From Bacteroidia bacterium (GTDB taxonomy: Bacteria; Bacteroidota; Bacteroidia; B-17B0; Aurantibacillaceae): 64,000 nt of DNA. Where the stretch lies: NCBI GenBank assembly GCA_016787705.1, contig JAEUTP010000027.1, forward strand, positions 124,001 to 188,000, written 5' to 3'. Under the pieces are notes generated by a model. That model saw only the letters and a program-made list of their open reading frames with translations, had not been told where the DNA came from and made no database searches. Position numbers and translations under genes: made by a program. Below, in pieces: positions 35,534 through 43,769 of this stretch. The first letter of the stretch is position 1; the number at the start of each line of letters is the position of its first letter.

Positions 35534-36811
35534 TTAGATTTTATTCTTTGCATTAAATCCGAAAGAGATACCAAAGCGCGTACCGTGTTTGCTTGGAATA
35601 ACAAAGGCATTTACAGGAATATTTAATTTACCCGATTTAAAAGTTCTGCCTACTGCAAATACAAAACCTGAGTGCACAACATAATCGCCGCGGCTATCCA
35701 TACGTTCGGTAATACCAAATGGATTAGGAATATTTGCGTTAAGTGGATCATTTTTCCATGTACTTTCTAATTGCCATTTATTATCCTGGTCGTAATATCC
35801 TTTTGAGGAAGTAACAAGATTAATTGTTGGCCCAAGTGCAAACTCCCATCCATTTACATTGCTTCTTAAACCATGCAATACCGTTAAGCTTGGTATAAAA
35901 TAACCCTGGTCAACACCTGTTATCAATGGTATAAATTCAAACAAAGCCTGCAGCTTTCCTTCATTTAAATATTGTTTTTCAAATTGATATCCAAATTGAA
36001 ACATAAAAGGTACGGCATCATAACCACCATTTGTTTTGCTTTCCATTAAACGGTTTTGTGTTTCGCCGGTATACATCATGGCTCCTAAACGCGGGCCATC
36101 TAATCTTAATCTATCTTTGTTTGGGTTATTAATGGCATTATCAAATTCAAATCGCTCGGTTAATTTTGCAACAAGTTCTTTTTCGTTAGGGTAGCCAAAC
36201 ATTTCTCTTACCGAAATATGGATGATGGATTGCATTTCTTCAGGTAAGTTTAAGAACTCTTTTACATATGTTTTTTCGATGCTTTTGCTTTTTACATCAA
36301 TTAAACGTAACGATACAACTATTACTTTGCCATAACGTTCTACAGTTCCACTCAGCATTTTATCTGACTTAATATTCTCTCCAATTTCGACTAAGCATAA
36401 TTTGCCATAACAATTGCTTATAAATTGTTTGTTGCGATCTGCAATAGAATTGCTGTTATATTTATCTACCATTTCAAGTGTATCTTTTCTTTCAAATGCC
36501 TGCTTATTTCCGGTAATGCGAATGATCTTATAGCGTGTTTTAATGGCAGTCGAATCAGCGTAAGAAACTGAAGAGAAGTGATTTTTTTCAAGAATGTAAT
36601 TGATATCGTATTTATCGGTAACAGCAAATGTGTCTAGCTTTTCAACCTCTGTTCTAACCAGGTTACCCATAACTGCCGAATAATAATCAAGCCCCTGAAC
36701 ATCTATATTTAAAATTGTAAGGCTTTGTTTTTTTGGTATGGTTTGAGAAATGTTATTTAATGATAACGTTAACAAACATGCTGTTGTGATGTTTTTAATA
36801 AGTGTTTTCAT
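35534..36811 (-). CDS. Exported protein with TolB/CsgG-like N-terminus and barrel-like C-terminus
   Basis: The 425-residue protein has a signal peptide (about 1-22, NNISQ). Residues about 28-210 recall the CsgG/TolB-N type alpha/beta fold: TILNIDVQGLDYYSAVMGNL, then VEKLDTFAVTDKYDINYILE, LSGTVERYGKVIVVSLRLID. The second half (about 240-425) is a run of amphipathic strands with aromatic residues (MFQFGYQFEKQY, WEFALGPTINLV, FVFAVGRTFKSGKLNIPVNA, GTRFGISFGFN), like an outer-membrane barrel. The combination suggests an outer-membrane-associated protein, assigned from pattern only. It diverges from the FTCD gene. Confidence 0.65.
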   Translation of the reverse strand: MKTLIKNITTACLLTLSLNNISQTIPKKQSLTILNIDVQGLDYYSAVMGNLVRTEVEKLDTFAVTDKYDINYILEKNHFSSVSYADSTAIKTRYKIIRITGNKQAFERKDTLEMVDKYNSNSIADRNKQFISNCYGKLCLVEIGENIKSDKMLSGTVERYGKVIVVSLRLIDVKSKSIEKTYVKEFLNLPEEMQSIIHISVREMFGYPNEKELVAKLTERFEFDNAINNPNKDRLRLDGPRLGAMMYTGETQNRLMESKTNGGYDAVPFMFQFGYQFEKQYLNEGKLQALFEFIPLITGVDQGYFIPSLTVLHGLRSNVNGWEFALGPTINLVTSSKGYYDQDNKWQLESTWKNDPLNANIPNPFGITERMDSRGDYVVHSGFVFAVGRTFKSGKLNIPVNAFVIPSKHGTRFGISFGFNAKNKI

Positions 36812-36975
36812 GGTATTTAGTTTTAATTACTGAAACAAAATTATTTTAAACACATTGGATAGAATAATTGATAAATGCCATGTTTATTGTATTCCTGGTA
36901 CTTTTTGCCGACTTGTATGTTAGATATGGTTAAAAAAAGAATGCTTATTACTTTTTAATAGATATTGACCTCTCT

Positions 36976-37006
36976 TTTGCGATTTTTACTAATTTTAGTA
37001 GCTTTA
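36976..37006 (+). promoter_or_regulatory. Probable promoter of the formiminotransferase-cyclodeaminase gene
   Basis: TTTG at 36976-36979 and TAGCTTTA at 36999-37006 (one mismatch to TAnnTTTG) are 19 bases apart. The start codon is 35 bases downstream. Confidence 0.5.
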
Positions 37007-37041
37007 GCAATTAAATTTTAACAAGTTTTTATAAGCAAATT

Positions 37042-38730
37042 ATGGAACAATTAATAGAATGTGTGCCCAATTTTAGTGAAGGTGTTGATATGAACATCAT
37101 TAAACAAATAACCAATGTTATTGAAAGTGTTGATGGTGTAAAGTTATTAAATGTAGATCCGGGTAAAGCAACTAACAGAACAGTTGTTACTTTTGTTGGC
37201 AACCCCAAAAACGTTATAGAGGCAGCATATCTTGCCATTAAAAAAGCAGGCGAGTTAATTGATATGAGCAAACATAAAGGTGAGCACCCACGTATGGGCG
37301 CTACAGATGTATGTCCGCTAATTCCAATAAGTAACATTAGCATGGAAGAAACAGCTAAGTATGCGCAACAATTAGCTAAAAGAGTTGGTGAGGAATTAAA
37401 GTTACCTGTTTACTTATACGAAGAGGCACAAAAAGATAAAAAGCGCAGTAATCTCTCTGTTATTCGTAACGGGGAGTATGAAGGTTTTTTCAAAAAAATT
37501 AAATTGCCTGAGTGGAAACCTGATTTTGGCCCCGCTGAATATGACGCACAACGTGGCGCTACAGTAATTGGCGCACGCGATTTTTTAGTGGCTTACAATA
37601 TTAATTTAAATACAACTTCTACTCGTCGTGCCAACTCAATTGCTTTTGATGTACGCGAAGCGGGCCGTGTAGTGCGTGAAGGAAATACGTTAACAGGGAA
37701 AATTGTTTTGAATGCGGATGGTACTCCAAAGTCAGTTCCCGGTACTTTAAAATCGGTAAAAGCCATTGGTTGGTATATTGAAGAGTATGGCGTTTGCCAG
37801 ATCTCAATGAATTTGACCAATATTAATATCACACCTGTGCATATTGCTTTTGATGAAGTGTGTAAAAAAGCAACTGAAAGAGGAATTCGTGTCACAGGTT
37901 CTGAATTGGTAGGATTAATTCCTTTAAAATCATTATTGGATGCGGGCATTTATTTTTTAAAAAAGCAACAACGCTCTATTGGTGTAAGTGAGAGCGAATT
38001 AATTAAGATCGCCGTAAAATCAATGGGCCTGGATGAATTGGCGCCATTTAAACCGGAAGAACGTATTATTGAATATTTATTGAAAGATAAAGCAGATTCA
38101 AAATTAATAAGCATGGATCTGGCCGCTTTTGCAGATGAAACAGCGAGCGAAAGTCCTGCACCTGGTGGTGGTTCTATTTCTGCTTATGTTGGTAGTTTAG
38201 GCATTTCGTTAGCAACTATGGTAGCTAATTTAAGTTCACATAAAAAAGGCTGGGATGAAAGATGGGAAGAGTTTAGTTCGTACGCTGAAAAAGGGCAAAA
38301 AATTAAGAATGAATTATTGCGCTTGGTAGACTCAGATACCGTAGCTTTTAATAAAATAATGACGGCTTTTGGTTTGCCAAAAGGTACCGATGAAGAAAAA
38401 AAATTAAGAACAGATGCTATTCAAAGCGCTACAAAATTTGCTATTGAAGTGCCTTTTAAAGTAATGCAATTATCGTACGAGAGTTTAGAAATTATTAAAG
38501 CCATGGCAGAGATTGGTAATCCAAATTCGGTAAGTGATGCCGGGGTTGGGGCTTTATGTGCGCGTAGCGCTGTAATGGGCGCGTTTATGAATGTTAGAAT
38601 TAACGCGGGTGGCTACAATGATAAAACGTTTGTAAATGATATTCTGGCAAAAGGTAAGGAGATAGAACAAAAAACAATTGTAACCGAAGCAGCGATATTG
38701 AAAATTGTAGATGAGAAAATAGGGGGTTAA
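37042..38730 (+). CDS. Bifunctional glutamate formiminotransferase / formiminotetrahydrofolate cyclodeaminase
   Basis: The 562-residue protein is a fusion like mammalian FTCD. The N-terminal transferase (about 1-330) starts QLIECVPNFSEGVD and has HKGEHPRMGATDV, with the catalytic-type His82. It moves the formimino group of formiminoglutamate to tetrahydrofolate. The cyclodeaminase domain (about 355-562) has ETASESPAPGGGSISAYVGS and NPNSVSDAGVGALCARSAVMG and releases ammonia to give methenyl-tetrahydrofolate. Both functions belong to histidine degradation and the one-carbon pool. No hut gene is adjacent. Confidence 0.95.
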   Translation: MEQLIECVPNFSEGVDMNIIKQITNVIESVDGVKLLNVDPGKATNRTVVTFVGNPKNVIEAAYLAIKKAGELIDMSKHKGEHPRMGATDVCPLIPISNISMEETAKYAQQLAKRVGEELKLPVYLYEEAQKDKKRSNLSVIRNGEYEGFFKKIKLPEWKPDFGPAEYDAQRGATVIGARDFLVAYNINLNTTSTRRANSIAFDVREAGRVVREGNTLTGKIVLNADGTPKSVPGTLKSVKAIGWYIEEYGVCQISMNLTNINITPVHIAFDEVCKKATERGIRVTGSELVGLIPLKSLLDAGIYFLKKQQRSIGVSESELIKIAVKSMGLDELAPFKPEERIIEYLLKDKADSKLISMDLAAFADETASESPAPGGGSISAYVGSLGISLATMVANLSSHKKGWDERWEEFSSYAEKGQKIKNELLRLVDSDTVAFNKIMTAFGLPKGTDEEKKLRTDAIQSATKFAIEVPFKVMQLSYESLEIIKAMAEIGNPNSVSDAGVGALCARSAVMGAFMNVRINAGGYNDKTFVNDILAKGKEIEQKTIVTEAAILKIVDEKIGG

Positions 38731-38735
38731 TGGAC

Positions 38736-38795
38736 GAATGATAAATGGCTAAGGATTGAAGATAGATCCGCTTTGTCTTTAATCATTTGTCATTC
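38736..38795. repeat. Imperfect inverted repeat between convergent genes
   Basis: The arms 38736-38747 (GAATGATAAATG) and 38784-38795 (CATTTGTCATTC) pair at 11 of 12 positions around a 36-base interior. It begins 6 bases after the FTCD stop and ends 14 bases before the yicC stop. It may be a dispersed repeat acting as a two-way transcription barrier. Confidence 0.5.
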
Positions 38796-38808
38796 AGCTT
38801 TTACCCTT

Positions 38809-39678
38809 TTACAATACGTTATTCGCTTGCTCTTTAATTTTCTCTAACTCATCTTTCATCAATACAACCAGTTTTTGCATTTGTGCGTCATTGGCTTTGG
38901 ATCCTATTGTATTTATTTCTCTGCCAATTTCCTGGCTAATAAAATTTAGTTTTCTTCCGGGAGCAGCTTCTTTACAGGTCTCAATAAAATAATCCAAATG
39001 TGTTTTTAAACGTACTTTCTCTTCGTTTATATCTAATTTCTCAACATAATAAATTAATTCCTGCTCAAAACGGTTTTCGTCAATTTTTCCTTTTCCAATT
39101 ACATCCTCAATATTGTTTCTTATTCTTTCCTTAATTGAATTAATGCGCACAAGATCCAATTTTTTTATTTCCTCCAGGCAATTACCAATTTTATTTAAAC
39201 GTTCTTCAAAATCTTTTTGTAAAGAAATACCTTCCATGTCTCTAAATTTATTTAATTGCACAATGGCTTCGTTTACACACTGTTTAATTTGTTTCCATTC
39301 ATTCTCATCGGTTTCTTTGCGTTCACTTTTTAAAACATCAGGAAATTTTAATACCTGGTTTAAAGCCTCGCCAATAGGTTCATTAAGCTCTTTAGCCAGT
39401 TTTTTTAATTGCTCGTGATAAGCTTTAGCTAATTCAACGTTTATTTCAACAGGTGTTTCTGCCTTTTTAGACTCAATGTAAATGCTCAGATCAATTTTAC
39501 CGCGTTCCAGTTGTTTTGAAATTTCATTACGCAGTTCCAGTTCATAATTTCTTAACCCCGAAGATAACCGTAAACTGATATCTGCACCTTTACTGTTTAA
39601 AGAGCGAATCTCTACATTAATGGTCTTGTCTACCAATTCTAAAGTGGCTTTTCCAAAGCCGGTCATTGATCTGATCAT
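38809..39678 (-). CDS. yicC: YicC-family protein (putative endoribonuclease)
   Basis: The 289-residue protein begins MIRSMTGFGKA, the signature start of the YicC family, and ends with the DUF1732-type C-terminus (about 205-289): GRKLNFISQEIGREINTIGS KANDA region and the helix VVLMKDELEKIKEQANNVL. The middle (about 70-200) is a charged coiled coil. YicC proteins are linked to RNA turnover and stationary-phase survival; E. coli YicC has been reported to be an endoribonuclease. It is cytoplasmic. The DMT transporter gene lies 16 bases upstream on the same strand, so they may be co-transcribed. Confidence 0.93.
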   Translation of the reverse strand: MIRSMTGFGKATLELVDKTINVEIRSLNSKGADISLRLSSGLRNYELELRNEISKQLERGKIDLSIYIESKKAETPVEINVELAKAYHEQLKKLAKELNEPIGEALNQVLKFPDVLKSERKETDENEWKQIKQCVNEAIVQLNKFRDMEGISLQKDFEERLNKIGNCLEEIKKLDLVRINSIKERIRNNIEDVIGKGKIDENRFEQELIYYVEKLDINEEKVRLKTHLDYFIETCKEAAPGRKLNFISQEIGREINTIGSKANDAQMQKLVVLMKDELEKIKEQANNVL

Positions 39679-39694
39679 ATAGTAAGTGTTTTGT

Positions 39695-40603
39695 TTATTG
39701 TGAAGCGATCTCAGATTTGCTTCTTGTAGTTTTTTTGTTCACCAGGTACAGACCGCAAATTATTAAAATTCCCGAGAATATTTTAATAGGTGTTAATTTA
39801 TCTTCTCCCATTATTATTGCAAATATAGTGGCTAAAAAGGGTTGTAAATAAATATACATGCTAACAGTATTTGCACTTAAGGCCTGCAAACCATAAATAT
39901 TTAACAGGTAAGCAAAAAATGTAGTTGCTATTACAACAAAACAAGTTGCAAAAATAGCATGGCCGCTAAAAGTGGCCCAATTAGTTTCTATTGTCTGATT
40001 TAATCCTATTGGAATAATGTACACACTGCCAAATAAAAACATCCAGCGCATAACTGTTACGGTATTATATTTTTGCATTAGAGGTTTTACCATTACCACA
40101 AAAATGGCCCACGAAGTAGAATTAACTAGTGTTAAAAGGTCACCTGCCATTGTTTCGCTACCAAAACTAAAATTGCCTTTAAATAATAAAAGTATCATGG
40201 CACCAATAATGGCCAGACTTAAACCACCAACTTTTAAAAAAGTAATGCGTTCTTTTAAAACTATCAACGTAAAAATAAAAACAATGATGGGGTTGGAGAC
40301 CATTATAATTGCCGAATTAATAGGATGTGTTAAACTTAAACCCCAAATAAAGAAAACCTGGTTAATTACTACACCAAATAAACAAAGCCACATCATTTTC
40401 AGCATATCGGCTTTTTCTACTTTTTGTGTTTTTACAAATAAAGAGATGAGCCAAAAAAGTAAACAGGCGCCCGTTATGCGTAAAAATACCAGGGCAAAAG
40501 GGCCAATATAACCGGGCATAAGCCCTTTGGCAATGGAATAATTGAGCGCATAAACAACCTGTGCACTAAACAAAGCAATATGTCCTTTAAAGGTGTTTGT
40601 CAA
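39695..40603 (-). CDS. EamA/DMT-family transporter
   Basis: The 302-residue inner-membrane protein has ten predicted spans in two EamA halves (about 8-140 and 152-292), as in drug/metabolite exporters such as RhaT/YdcZ-like carriers. Typical stretches are IAKGLMPGYIGPFALVFLRI, NPIIVFIFTLIVLKERIT near the end of the first half and QPFLATIFAIIMGEDKLTPI in the second. The substrate cannot be inferred. A TATATTTG -7 element (complement of 40611-40618) lies 7 bases upstream of the ATG. It probably forms a two-gene unit with yicC. Confidence 0.88.
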   Translation of the reverse strand: MTNTFKGHIALFSAQVVYALNYSIAKGLMPGYIGPFALVFLRITGACLLFWLISLFVKTQKVEKADMLKMMWLCLFGVVINQVFFIWGLSLTHPINSAIIMVSNPIIVFIFTLIVLKERITFLKVGGLSLAIIGAMILLLFKGNFSFGSETMAGDLLTLVNSTSWAIFVVMVKPLMQKYNTVTVMRWMFLFGSVYIIPIGLNQTIETNWATFSGHAIFATCFVVIATTFFAYLLNIYGLQALSANTVSMYIYLQPFLATIFAIIMGEDKLTPIKIFSGILIICGLYLVNKKTTRSKSEIASQ

Positions 40604-40610
40604 AGCTGTG

Positions 40611-40618
40611 CAAATATA
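40611..40618 (-). promoter_or_regulatory. -7 element for the DMT transporter-yicC unit
   Basis: The complement reads TATATTTG, a full match to TAnnTTTG. No clear TTG was found at the expected distance upstream, so only half of the promoter is supported. Confidence 0.4.
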
Positions 40619-40657
40619 CCAAAGGTTATAAGAACTTTTAACTTTATAAACTTTGAA

Positions 40658-40686
40658 TTGTAACTAAATATAAACGCTTATTTTTG
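40658..40686 (+). promoter_or_regulatory. Promoter of the BtuF-like gene
   Basis: TTG at 40658-40660 and TATTTTTG at 40679-40686 are 18 bases apart. The ATG at 40692 follows after only 5 bases, which implies a very short or absent leader. Confidence 0.5.
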
Positions 40687-40691
40687 TTTTT

Positions 40692-41474
40692 ATGTTTGAA
40701 TATACCGATCAGATAGGGAATAAAATTAAACTAAAGCAAAAACCACAACGCATTATTTCGTTGGTGCCTTCACAATCAGAGTTTTTGTGGGACCTTGGTT
40801 TGCATCATCAGCTGGTTGGTATCACTAAATTTTGCATTCACCCAAACCAAATGTTTAAGAACATTGAAAGAGTAGGTGGGACAAAAAAAGTGAATATTGA
40901 TAAGATCAGAGCTTTAAAACCTGATCTGATAATTGGAAACAAGGAAGAGAATGAAAAATCGGATATTGAATTATTGCAGAAAGAATTTAATGTATGGATG
41001 AGCGATATTTTTGATTTTGAAGATGCTTTTAAAATGATGTTGAGTATTGGAAAAATTGTTGACAAAGAAAAGGAAGCTCAGGCTATTTCAGAAAAAATAA
41101 GAAGCTCTTTGTCTAATGTGAAAAATATTTTTAATGGTCAAAGAATCGCTTATTTTATTTGGTATAAACCGTATATGGTGATTGCTAAACATACGTTTAT
41201 TGATCATACCTTAAATTTTATTGGTTTAAATAACGCTTTTAAAAATGCAGAGCGTTATCCTGAAATTATGGACGAACAGATTGTTGCAGCAAATCCTGAA
41301 TTTTGTTTCTTATCAAGTGAGCCTTTTCCGTTCAAAGAAAAACATTTAAAAGAATTACAGAACAAGTTACCAAATTCAAAAATTGTTATTGTAGACGGAG
41401 AGATCTTTAGCTGGTATGGTTCACGCCTATTACATTTCGCCAATTACGTAGAGCAGCTAAAAACAATTCTTTAA
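40692..41474 (+). CDS. BtuF/FhuD-like helical-backbone metal-receptor protein without signal peptide
   Basis: The 260-residue protein has the class III periplasmic-binding fold: PQRIISLVPSQSEFLWDLGL, VGGTKKVNIDKIRALKPDLI, a long backbone helix (about 110-145) and a second lobe. These are features of substrate-binding proteins for cobalamin or iron chelates. It has no signal peptide: the N-terminus MFEYTDQIGNKIKLKQKPQR is already the first beta strand, and the promoter lies right before it, so no upstream extension fits. It is therefore cytoplasmic or leaderless, which is odd for a binding protein. No permease or ATPase gene is adjacent. Confidence 0.8.
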   Translation: MFEYTDQIGNKIKLKQKPQRIISLVPSQSEFLWDLGLHHQLVGITKFCIHPNQMFKNIERVGGTKKVNIDKIRALKPDLIIGNKEENEKSDIELLQKEFNVWMSDIFDFEDAFKMMLSIGKIVDKEKEAQAISEKIRSSLSNVKNIFNGQRIAYFIWYKPYMVIAKHTFIDHTLNFIGLNNAFKNAERYPEIMDEQIVAANPEFCFLSSEPFPFKEKHLKELQNKLPNSKIVIVDGEIFSWYGSRLLHFANYVEQLKTIL

Positions 41475-41537
41475 TTTTTTTTGCCACTAATTAGTACTGA
41501 CGTTTTTTTATTAATAGATATTTTGTAGGGTAATTTA

Positions 41538-41559
41538 TTCTTAGGATTTATTCTAAGAA
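41538..41559. terminator. Short hairpin between convergent genes
   Basis: TTCTTAG and CTAAGAA (41538-41544 and 41553-41559) are perfectly complementary around an 8-base loop. It lies between the BtuF-like stop and the thioredoxin stop. The stem is AT-rich and no long T run follows, so termination is only probable. Confidence 0.4.
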
Positions 41560-41589
41560 AATGAAATTTGCACAAACCACTCAATAGTA

Positions 41590-41640
41590 GTAATTTTTTT
41601 GTGAAATTGGTGTAATTCGTGACAAAGTAATTTAACAGTA
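41590..41640. repeat. Repeat-like spacer element sharing a motif with 60313-60360
   Basis: The stretch contains GTGAAATTGGTGTAATTCGT, which shares TGAAATTGGTG and ATTCGTG with the spacer at 60342-60358. No coding potential is seen. The same type of sequence in two distant spacers of the window suggests a dispersed repeat. Confidence 0.4.
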
Positions 41641-41651
41641 TACAATTACCA

Positions 41652-41948
41652 TTAAAGACATTTGGTTATTATCTGCGTTAATTCATTAGCCTGAAGCACA
41701 CCAGATTGTTTCCATAATATTTCACCTTTTTTAAAGATCATCAAAGTAGGTACACCTTGTATCTTATATGCCTGTGCTGCTTCCGGATTTTTATCTACAT
41801 CAATTTTAATGATGGTAGCCTTATCTCCAACACTCTCTTTTACGGTATGTAAAATAGATGGCATCATCTTGCAGGGACCGCACCATTCGGCAAAAAAATC
41901 AACCAATACCGGTTTTTCTGAATTTATTATTTCTGAGAATTTTGTCAT
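41652..41948 (-). CDS. trxA: Thioredoxin
   Basis: The 98-residue cytoplasmic protein reduces disulfides through the active site WCGPC (Cys23, Cys26). The cis-proline motif GVPTLMIF (Pro67) and the [11 protein letters not shown] strand-helix turn are intact, and the length is that of a classical thioredoxin. The usual buried Asp is present in the LVDFF strand (Asp17). It is a single gene with its own 284-base upstream spacer. Bacteroidota often hold several thioredoxins, so whether this is the main one is uncertain. Confidence 0.95.
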   Translation of the reverse strand: MTKFSEIINSEKPVLVDFFAEWCGPCKMMPSILHTVKESVGDKATIIKIDVDKNPEAAQAYKIQGVPTLMIFKKGEILWKQSGVLQANELTQIITKCL

Positions 41949-42049
41949 TTTATTTTCTTATAAAGTTACAACCGCATTTATCGTTTTGTTCAATACCAAT
42001 GTTATAACATGTTAAAGCAAATTACATACCAAAGTAAGTTTTACGCCCA

Positions 42050-42175
42050 GTATCTCTCTCTATGATAGGGTACCCGGAGGGCGGGAGAGGGAAATATCTC
42101 AACTTTCATTTTACCAAATTAAGCCTCCTCTGTCGCTTCGCATCACCTCCTCAACAGGAGGATACTGCATGCCTA
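42050..42175. repeat. GC-richer spacer element with CCTCCT/AGGAGG hairpin
   Basis: Within an AT-rich spacer this stretch is clearly richer in G and C. It contains a polypurine run (42075-42093, GGAGGGCGGGAGAGGGAAA) and a hairpin CCTCCT-CAAC-AGGAGG at about 42146-42161, preceded by another CCTCCT at 42124-42129. It has no coding frame of note. Its style resembles short dispersed repeats found in Bacteroidota spacers, but this cannot be confirmed from one window. Confidence 0.45.
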
Positions 42176-42181
42176 AAGCAA

Positions 42182-42214
42182 AAAACCCTTTTTACAAATA
42201 GTAAAAAGGGTTTT
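42182..42214. terminator. Terminator after fumC
   Basis: A perfect 14-bp stem (arms 42182-42195 and 42201-42214, loop AAATA) lies 18 bases beyond the fumC stop. A-rich sequence on the left gives the T run on the minus strand. The symmetric ends allow action in both directions. Confidence 0.8.
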
Positions 42215-42232
42215 AATTAAAAGGTCTAAATA

Positions 42233-43654
42233 TTATTTCATACTTCCAACCATGTCTTCAGGGCGCACCCATTGGTCAAATTGTTCGTTAGTAACATAAC
42301 CTAATTCGATTGCAGCCTCACGCAATGTTTTGTTGCCTTTATGAGCTGTTTTAGCAATTTTAGCAGCTTTTTCATAACCAATATGCGTATTTAATGCAGT
42401 TACTAGCATTAACGAATTTTCTAAGTGTTGTTTAATTACCGGTAAATTAGGTTCAATACCAACCGCACATTTATCGTTAAAGCTTACGCAGGCATCGCCA
42501 ATTAATCTTGCGCTTTGTAAAACGTTGGCTGCAATTAATGGTTTAAATACATTCAATTCAAAATGGCCATTCATACCACCAATTGAAACAGCAACATCAT
42601 TACCAATAACCTGGGCACAAACCATAGTCATAGCTTCAGGCTGTGTAGGATTTACTTTACCCGGCATAATTGAGCTTCCGGGTTCGTTATCGGGGATGAT
42701 CAATTCACCAATGCCACAACGTGGGCCAGATGAAAGCATACGTACATCGTTTGCAATTTTCATTAAAGCAACCGCAGTACGTTTTAAAGCGCCGCTTAAT
42801 TCTACCATCGCGTCGTGTGCAGCTAAACCTTCAAATTTATTTGGTGCAGTTACAAAAGGTAATTTGGTTAATTCTGCAATTTTTTTAGCAACCAATACAT
42901 CATAACCTTTTGGTGTATTTAAGCCTGTGCCAACAGCCGTTCCACCTAATGCCAATTCTTTTACAACCTCTAAAGCATTTTTTAAAGCACGAATGCTCAT
43001 ACTTATTTGTTGTACGTAACCACTAAATTCCTGGCCTAATGTTAAAGGTGTAGCATCCATAAAATGGGTACGACCTGTTTTTGTGATCGAAGCAAAGTCT
43101 TTCGATTTCTTTTCCAAAGTAGCTTTTAATTTTTCCAAACCGGGAATTGTAATTTCTACAACTTGTTTGTAAGCCGCAATGTGCATGGCTGTTGGGTAAG
43201 TGTCGTTACTTGATTGTGATTTGTTCACATCATCATTTGGGTGTAACACTTTTGGTTCGTCCTCTAATTTTCCACCATTCATAACGTGTGCGCGGTAAGC
43301 AATTACCTCGTTGGCATTCATGTTACTTTGTGTACCCGAACCTGTTTGCCAGATAACTAATGGAAACTGATCATCCAGTTTTCCGGCAATAATTTCATCG
43401 CAGGCTTTTGCAATCAAATCACATTTTTCTTTGCTTAAAACGCCTAATTCGTTATTTGCCAGGGCGGCAGCCTTTTTTAAATATCCAAAAGCATAAATAA
43501 TTTCTTTTGGCATGCTGGCCTCTTGTCCTATTTTAAAGTTGTTACGGCTGCGTTCTGTTTGAGCGCCCCAATATACATGTGCGGGTACTTTTACCTCGCC
43601 CATTGTGTCTTTTTCTATCCTGTAATCCATAGTTGGTGTTTTTGTAGATTCCAT
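42233..43654 (-). CDS. fumC: Fumarate hydratase class II
   Basis: The 473-residue tetrameric, iron-independent enzyme interconverts fumarate and malate in the TCA cycle. The signature [17 protein letters not shown] holds the mobile catalytic loop. Other conserved parts are [39 protein letters not shown] and [20 protein letters not shown]. Length and order are those of FumC, not of aspartase: the N-terminal part [20 protein letters not shown] is fumarase-like, though the two families are close. It has its own terminator at 42182-42214. Confidence 0.95.
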   Translation of the reverse strand: MESTKTPTMDYRIEKDTMGEVKVPAHVYWGAQTERSRNNFKIGQEASMPKEIIYAFGYLKKAAALANNELGVLSKEKCDLIAKACDEIIAGKLDDQFPLVIWQTGSGTQSNMNANEVIAYRAHVMNGGKLEDEPKVLHPNDDVNKSQSSNDTYPTAMHIAAYKQVVEITIPGLEKLKATLEKKSKDFASITKTGRTHFMDATPLTLGQEFSGYVQQISMSIRALKNALEVVKELALGGTAVGTGLNTPKGYDVLVAKKIAELTKLPFVTAPNKFEGLAAHDAMVELSGALKRTAVALMKIANDVRMLSSGPRCGIGELIIPDNEPGSSIMPGKVNPTQPEAMTMVCAQVIGNDVAVSIGGMNGHFELNVFKPLIAANVLQSARLIGDACVSFNDKCAVGIEPNLPVIKQHLENSLMLVTALNTHIGYEKAAKIAKTAHKGNKTLREAAIELGYVTNEQFDQWVRPEDMVGSMK

Positions 43655-43769
43655 TTAATAATTATTTTGAAGCTATAAATGTAGCATTTATAAGAGTTTT
43701 TACAAATAGCAATTTTGAGGGTGTTTAAGGGTATTATGAATAATTGTTAAGAAAATAATAAATGATGGA

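Noticed and set aside
37029-37949. Minus-strand frames opposite the FTCD gene
   Set aside because: They lie antisense to a highly conserved enzyme and show no protein features of their own.
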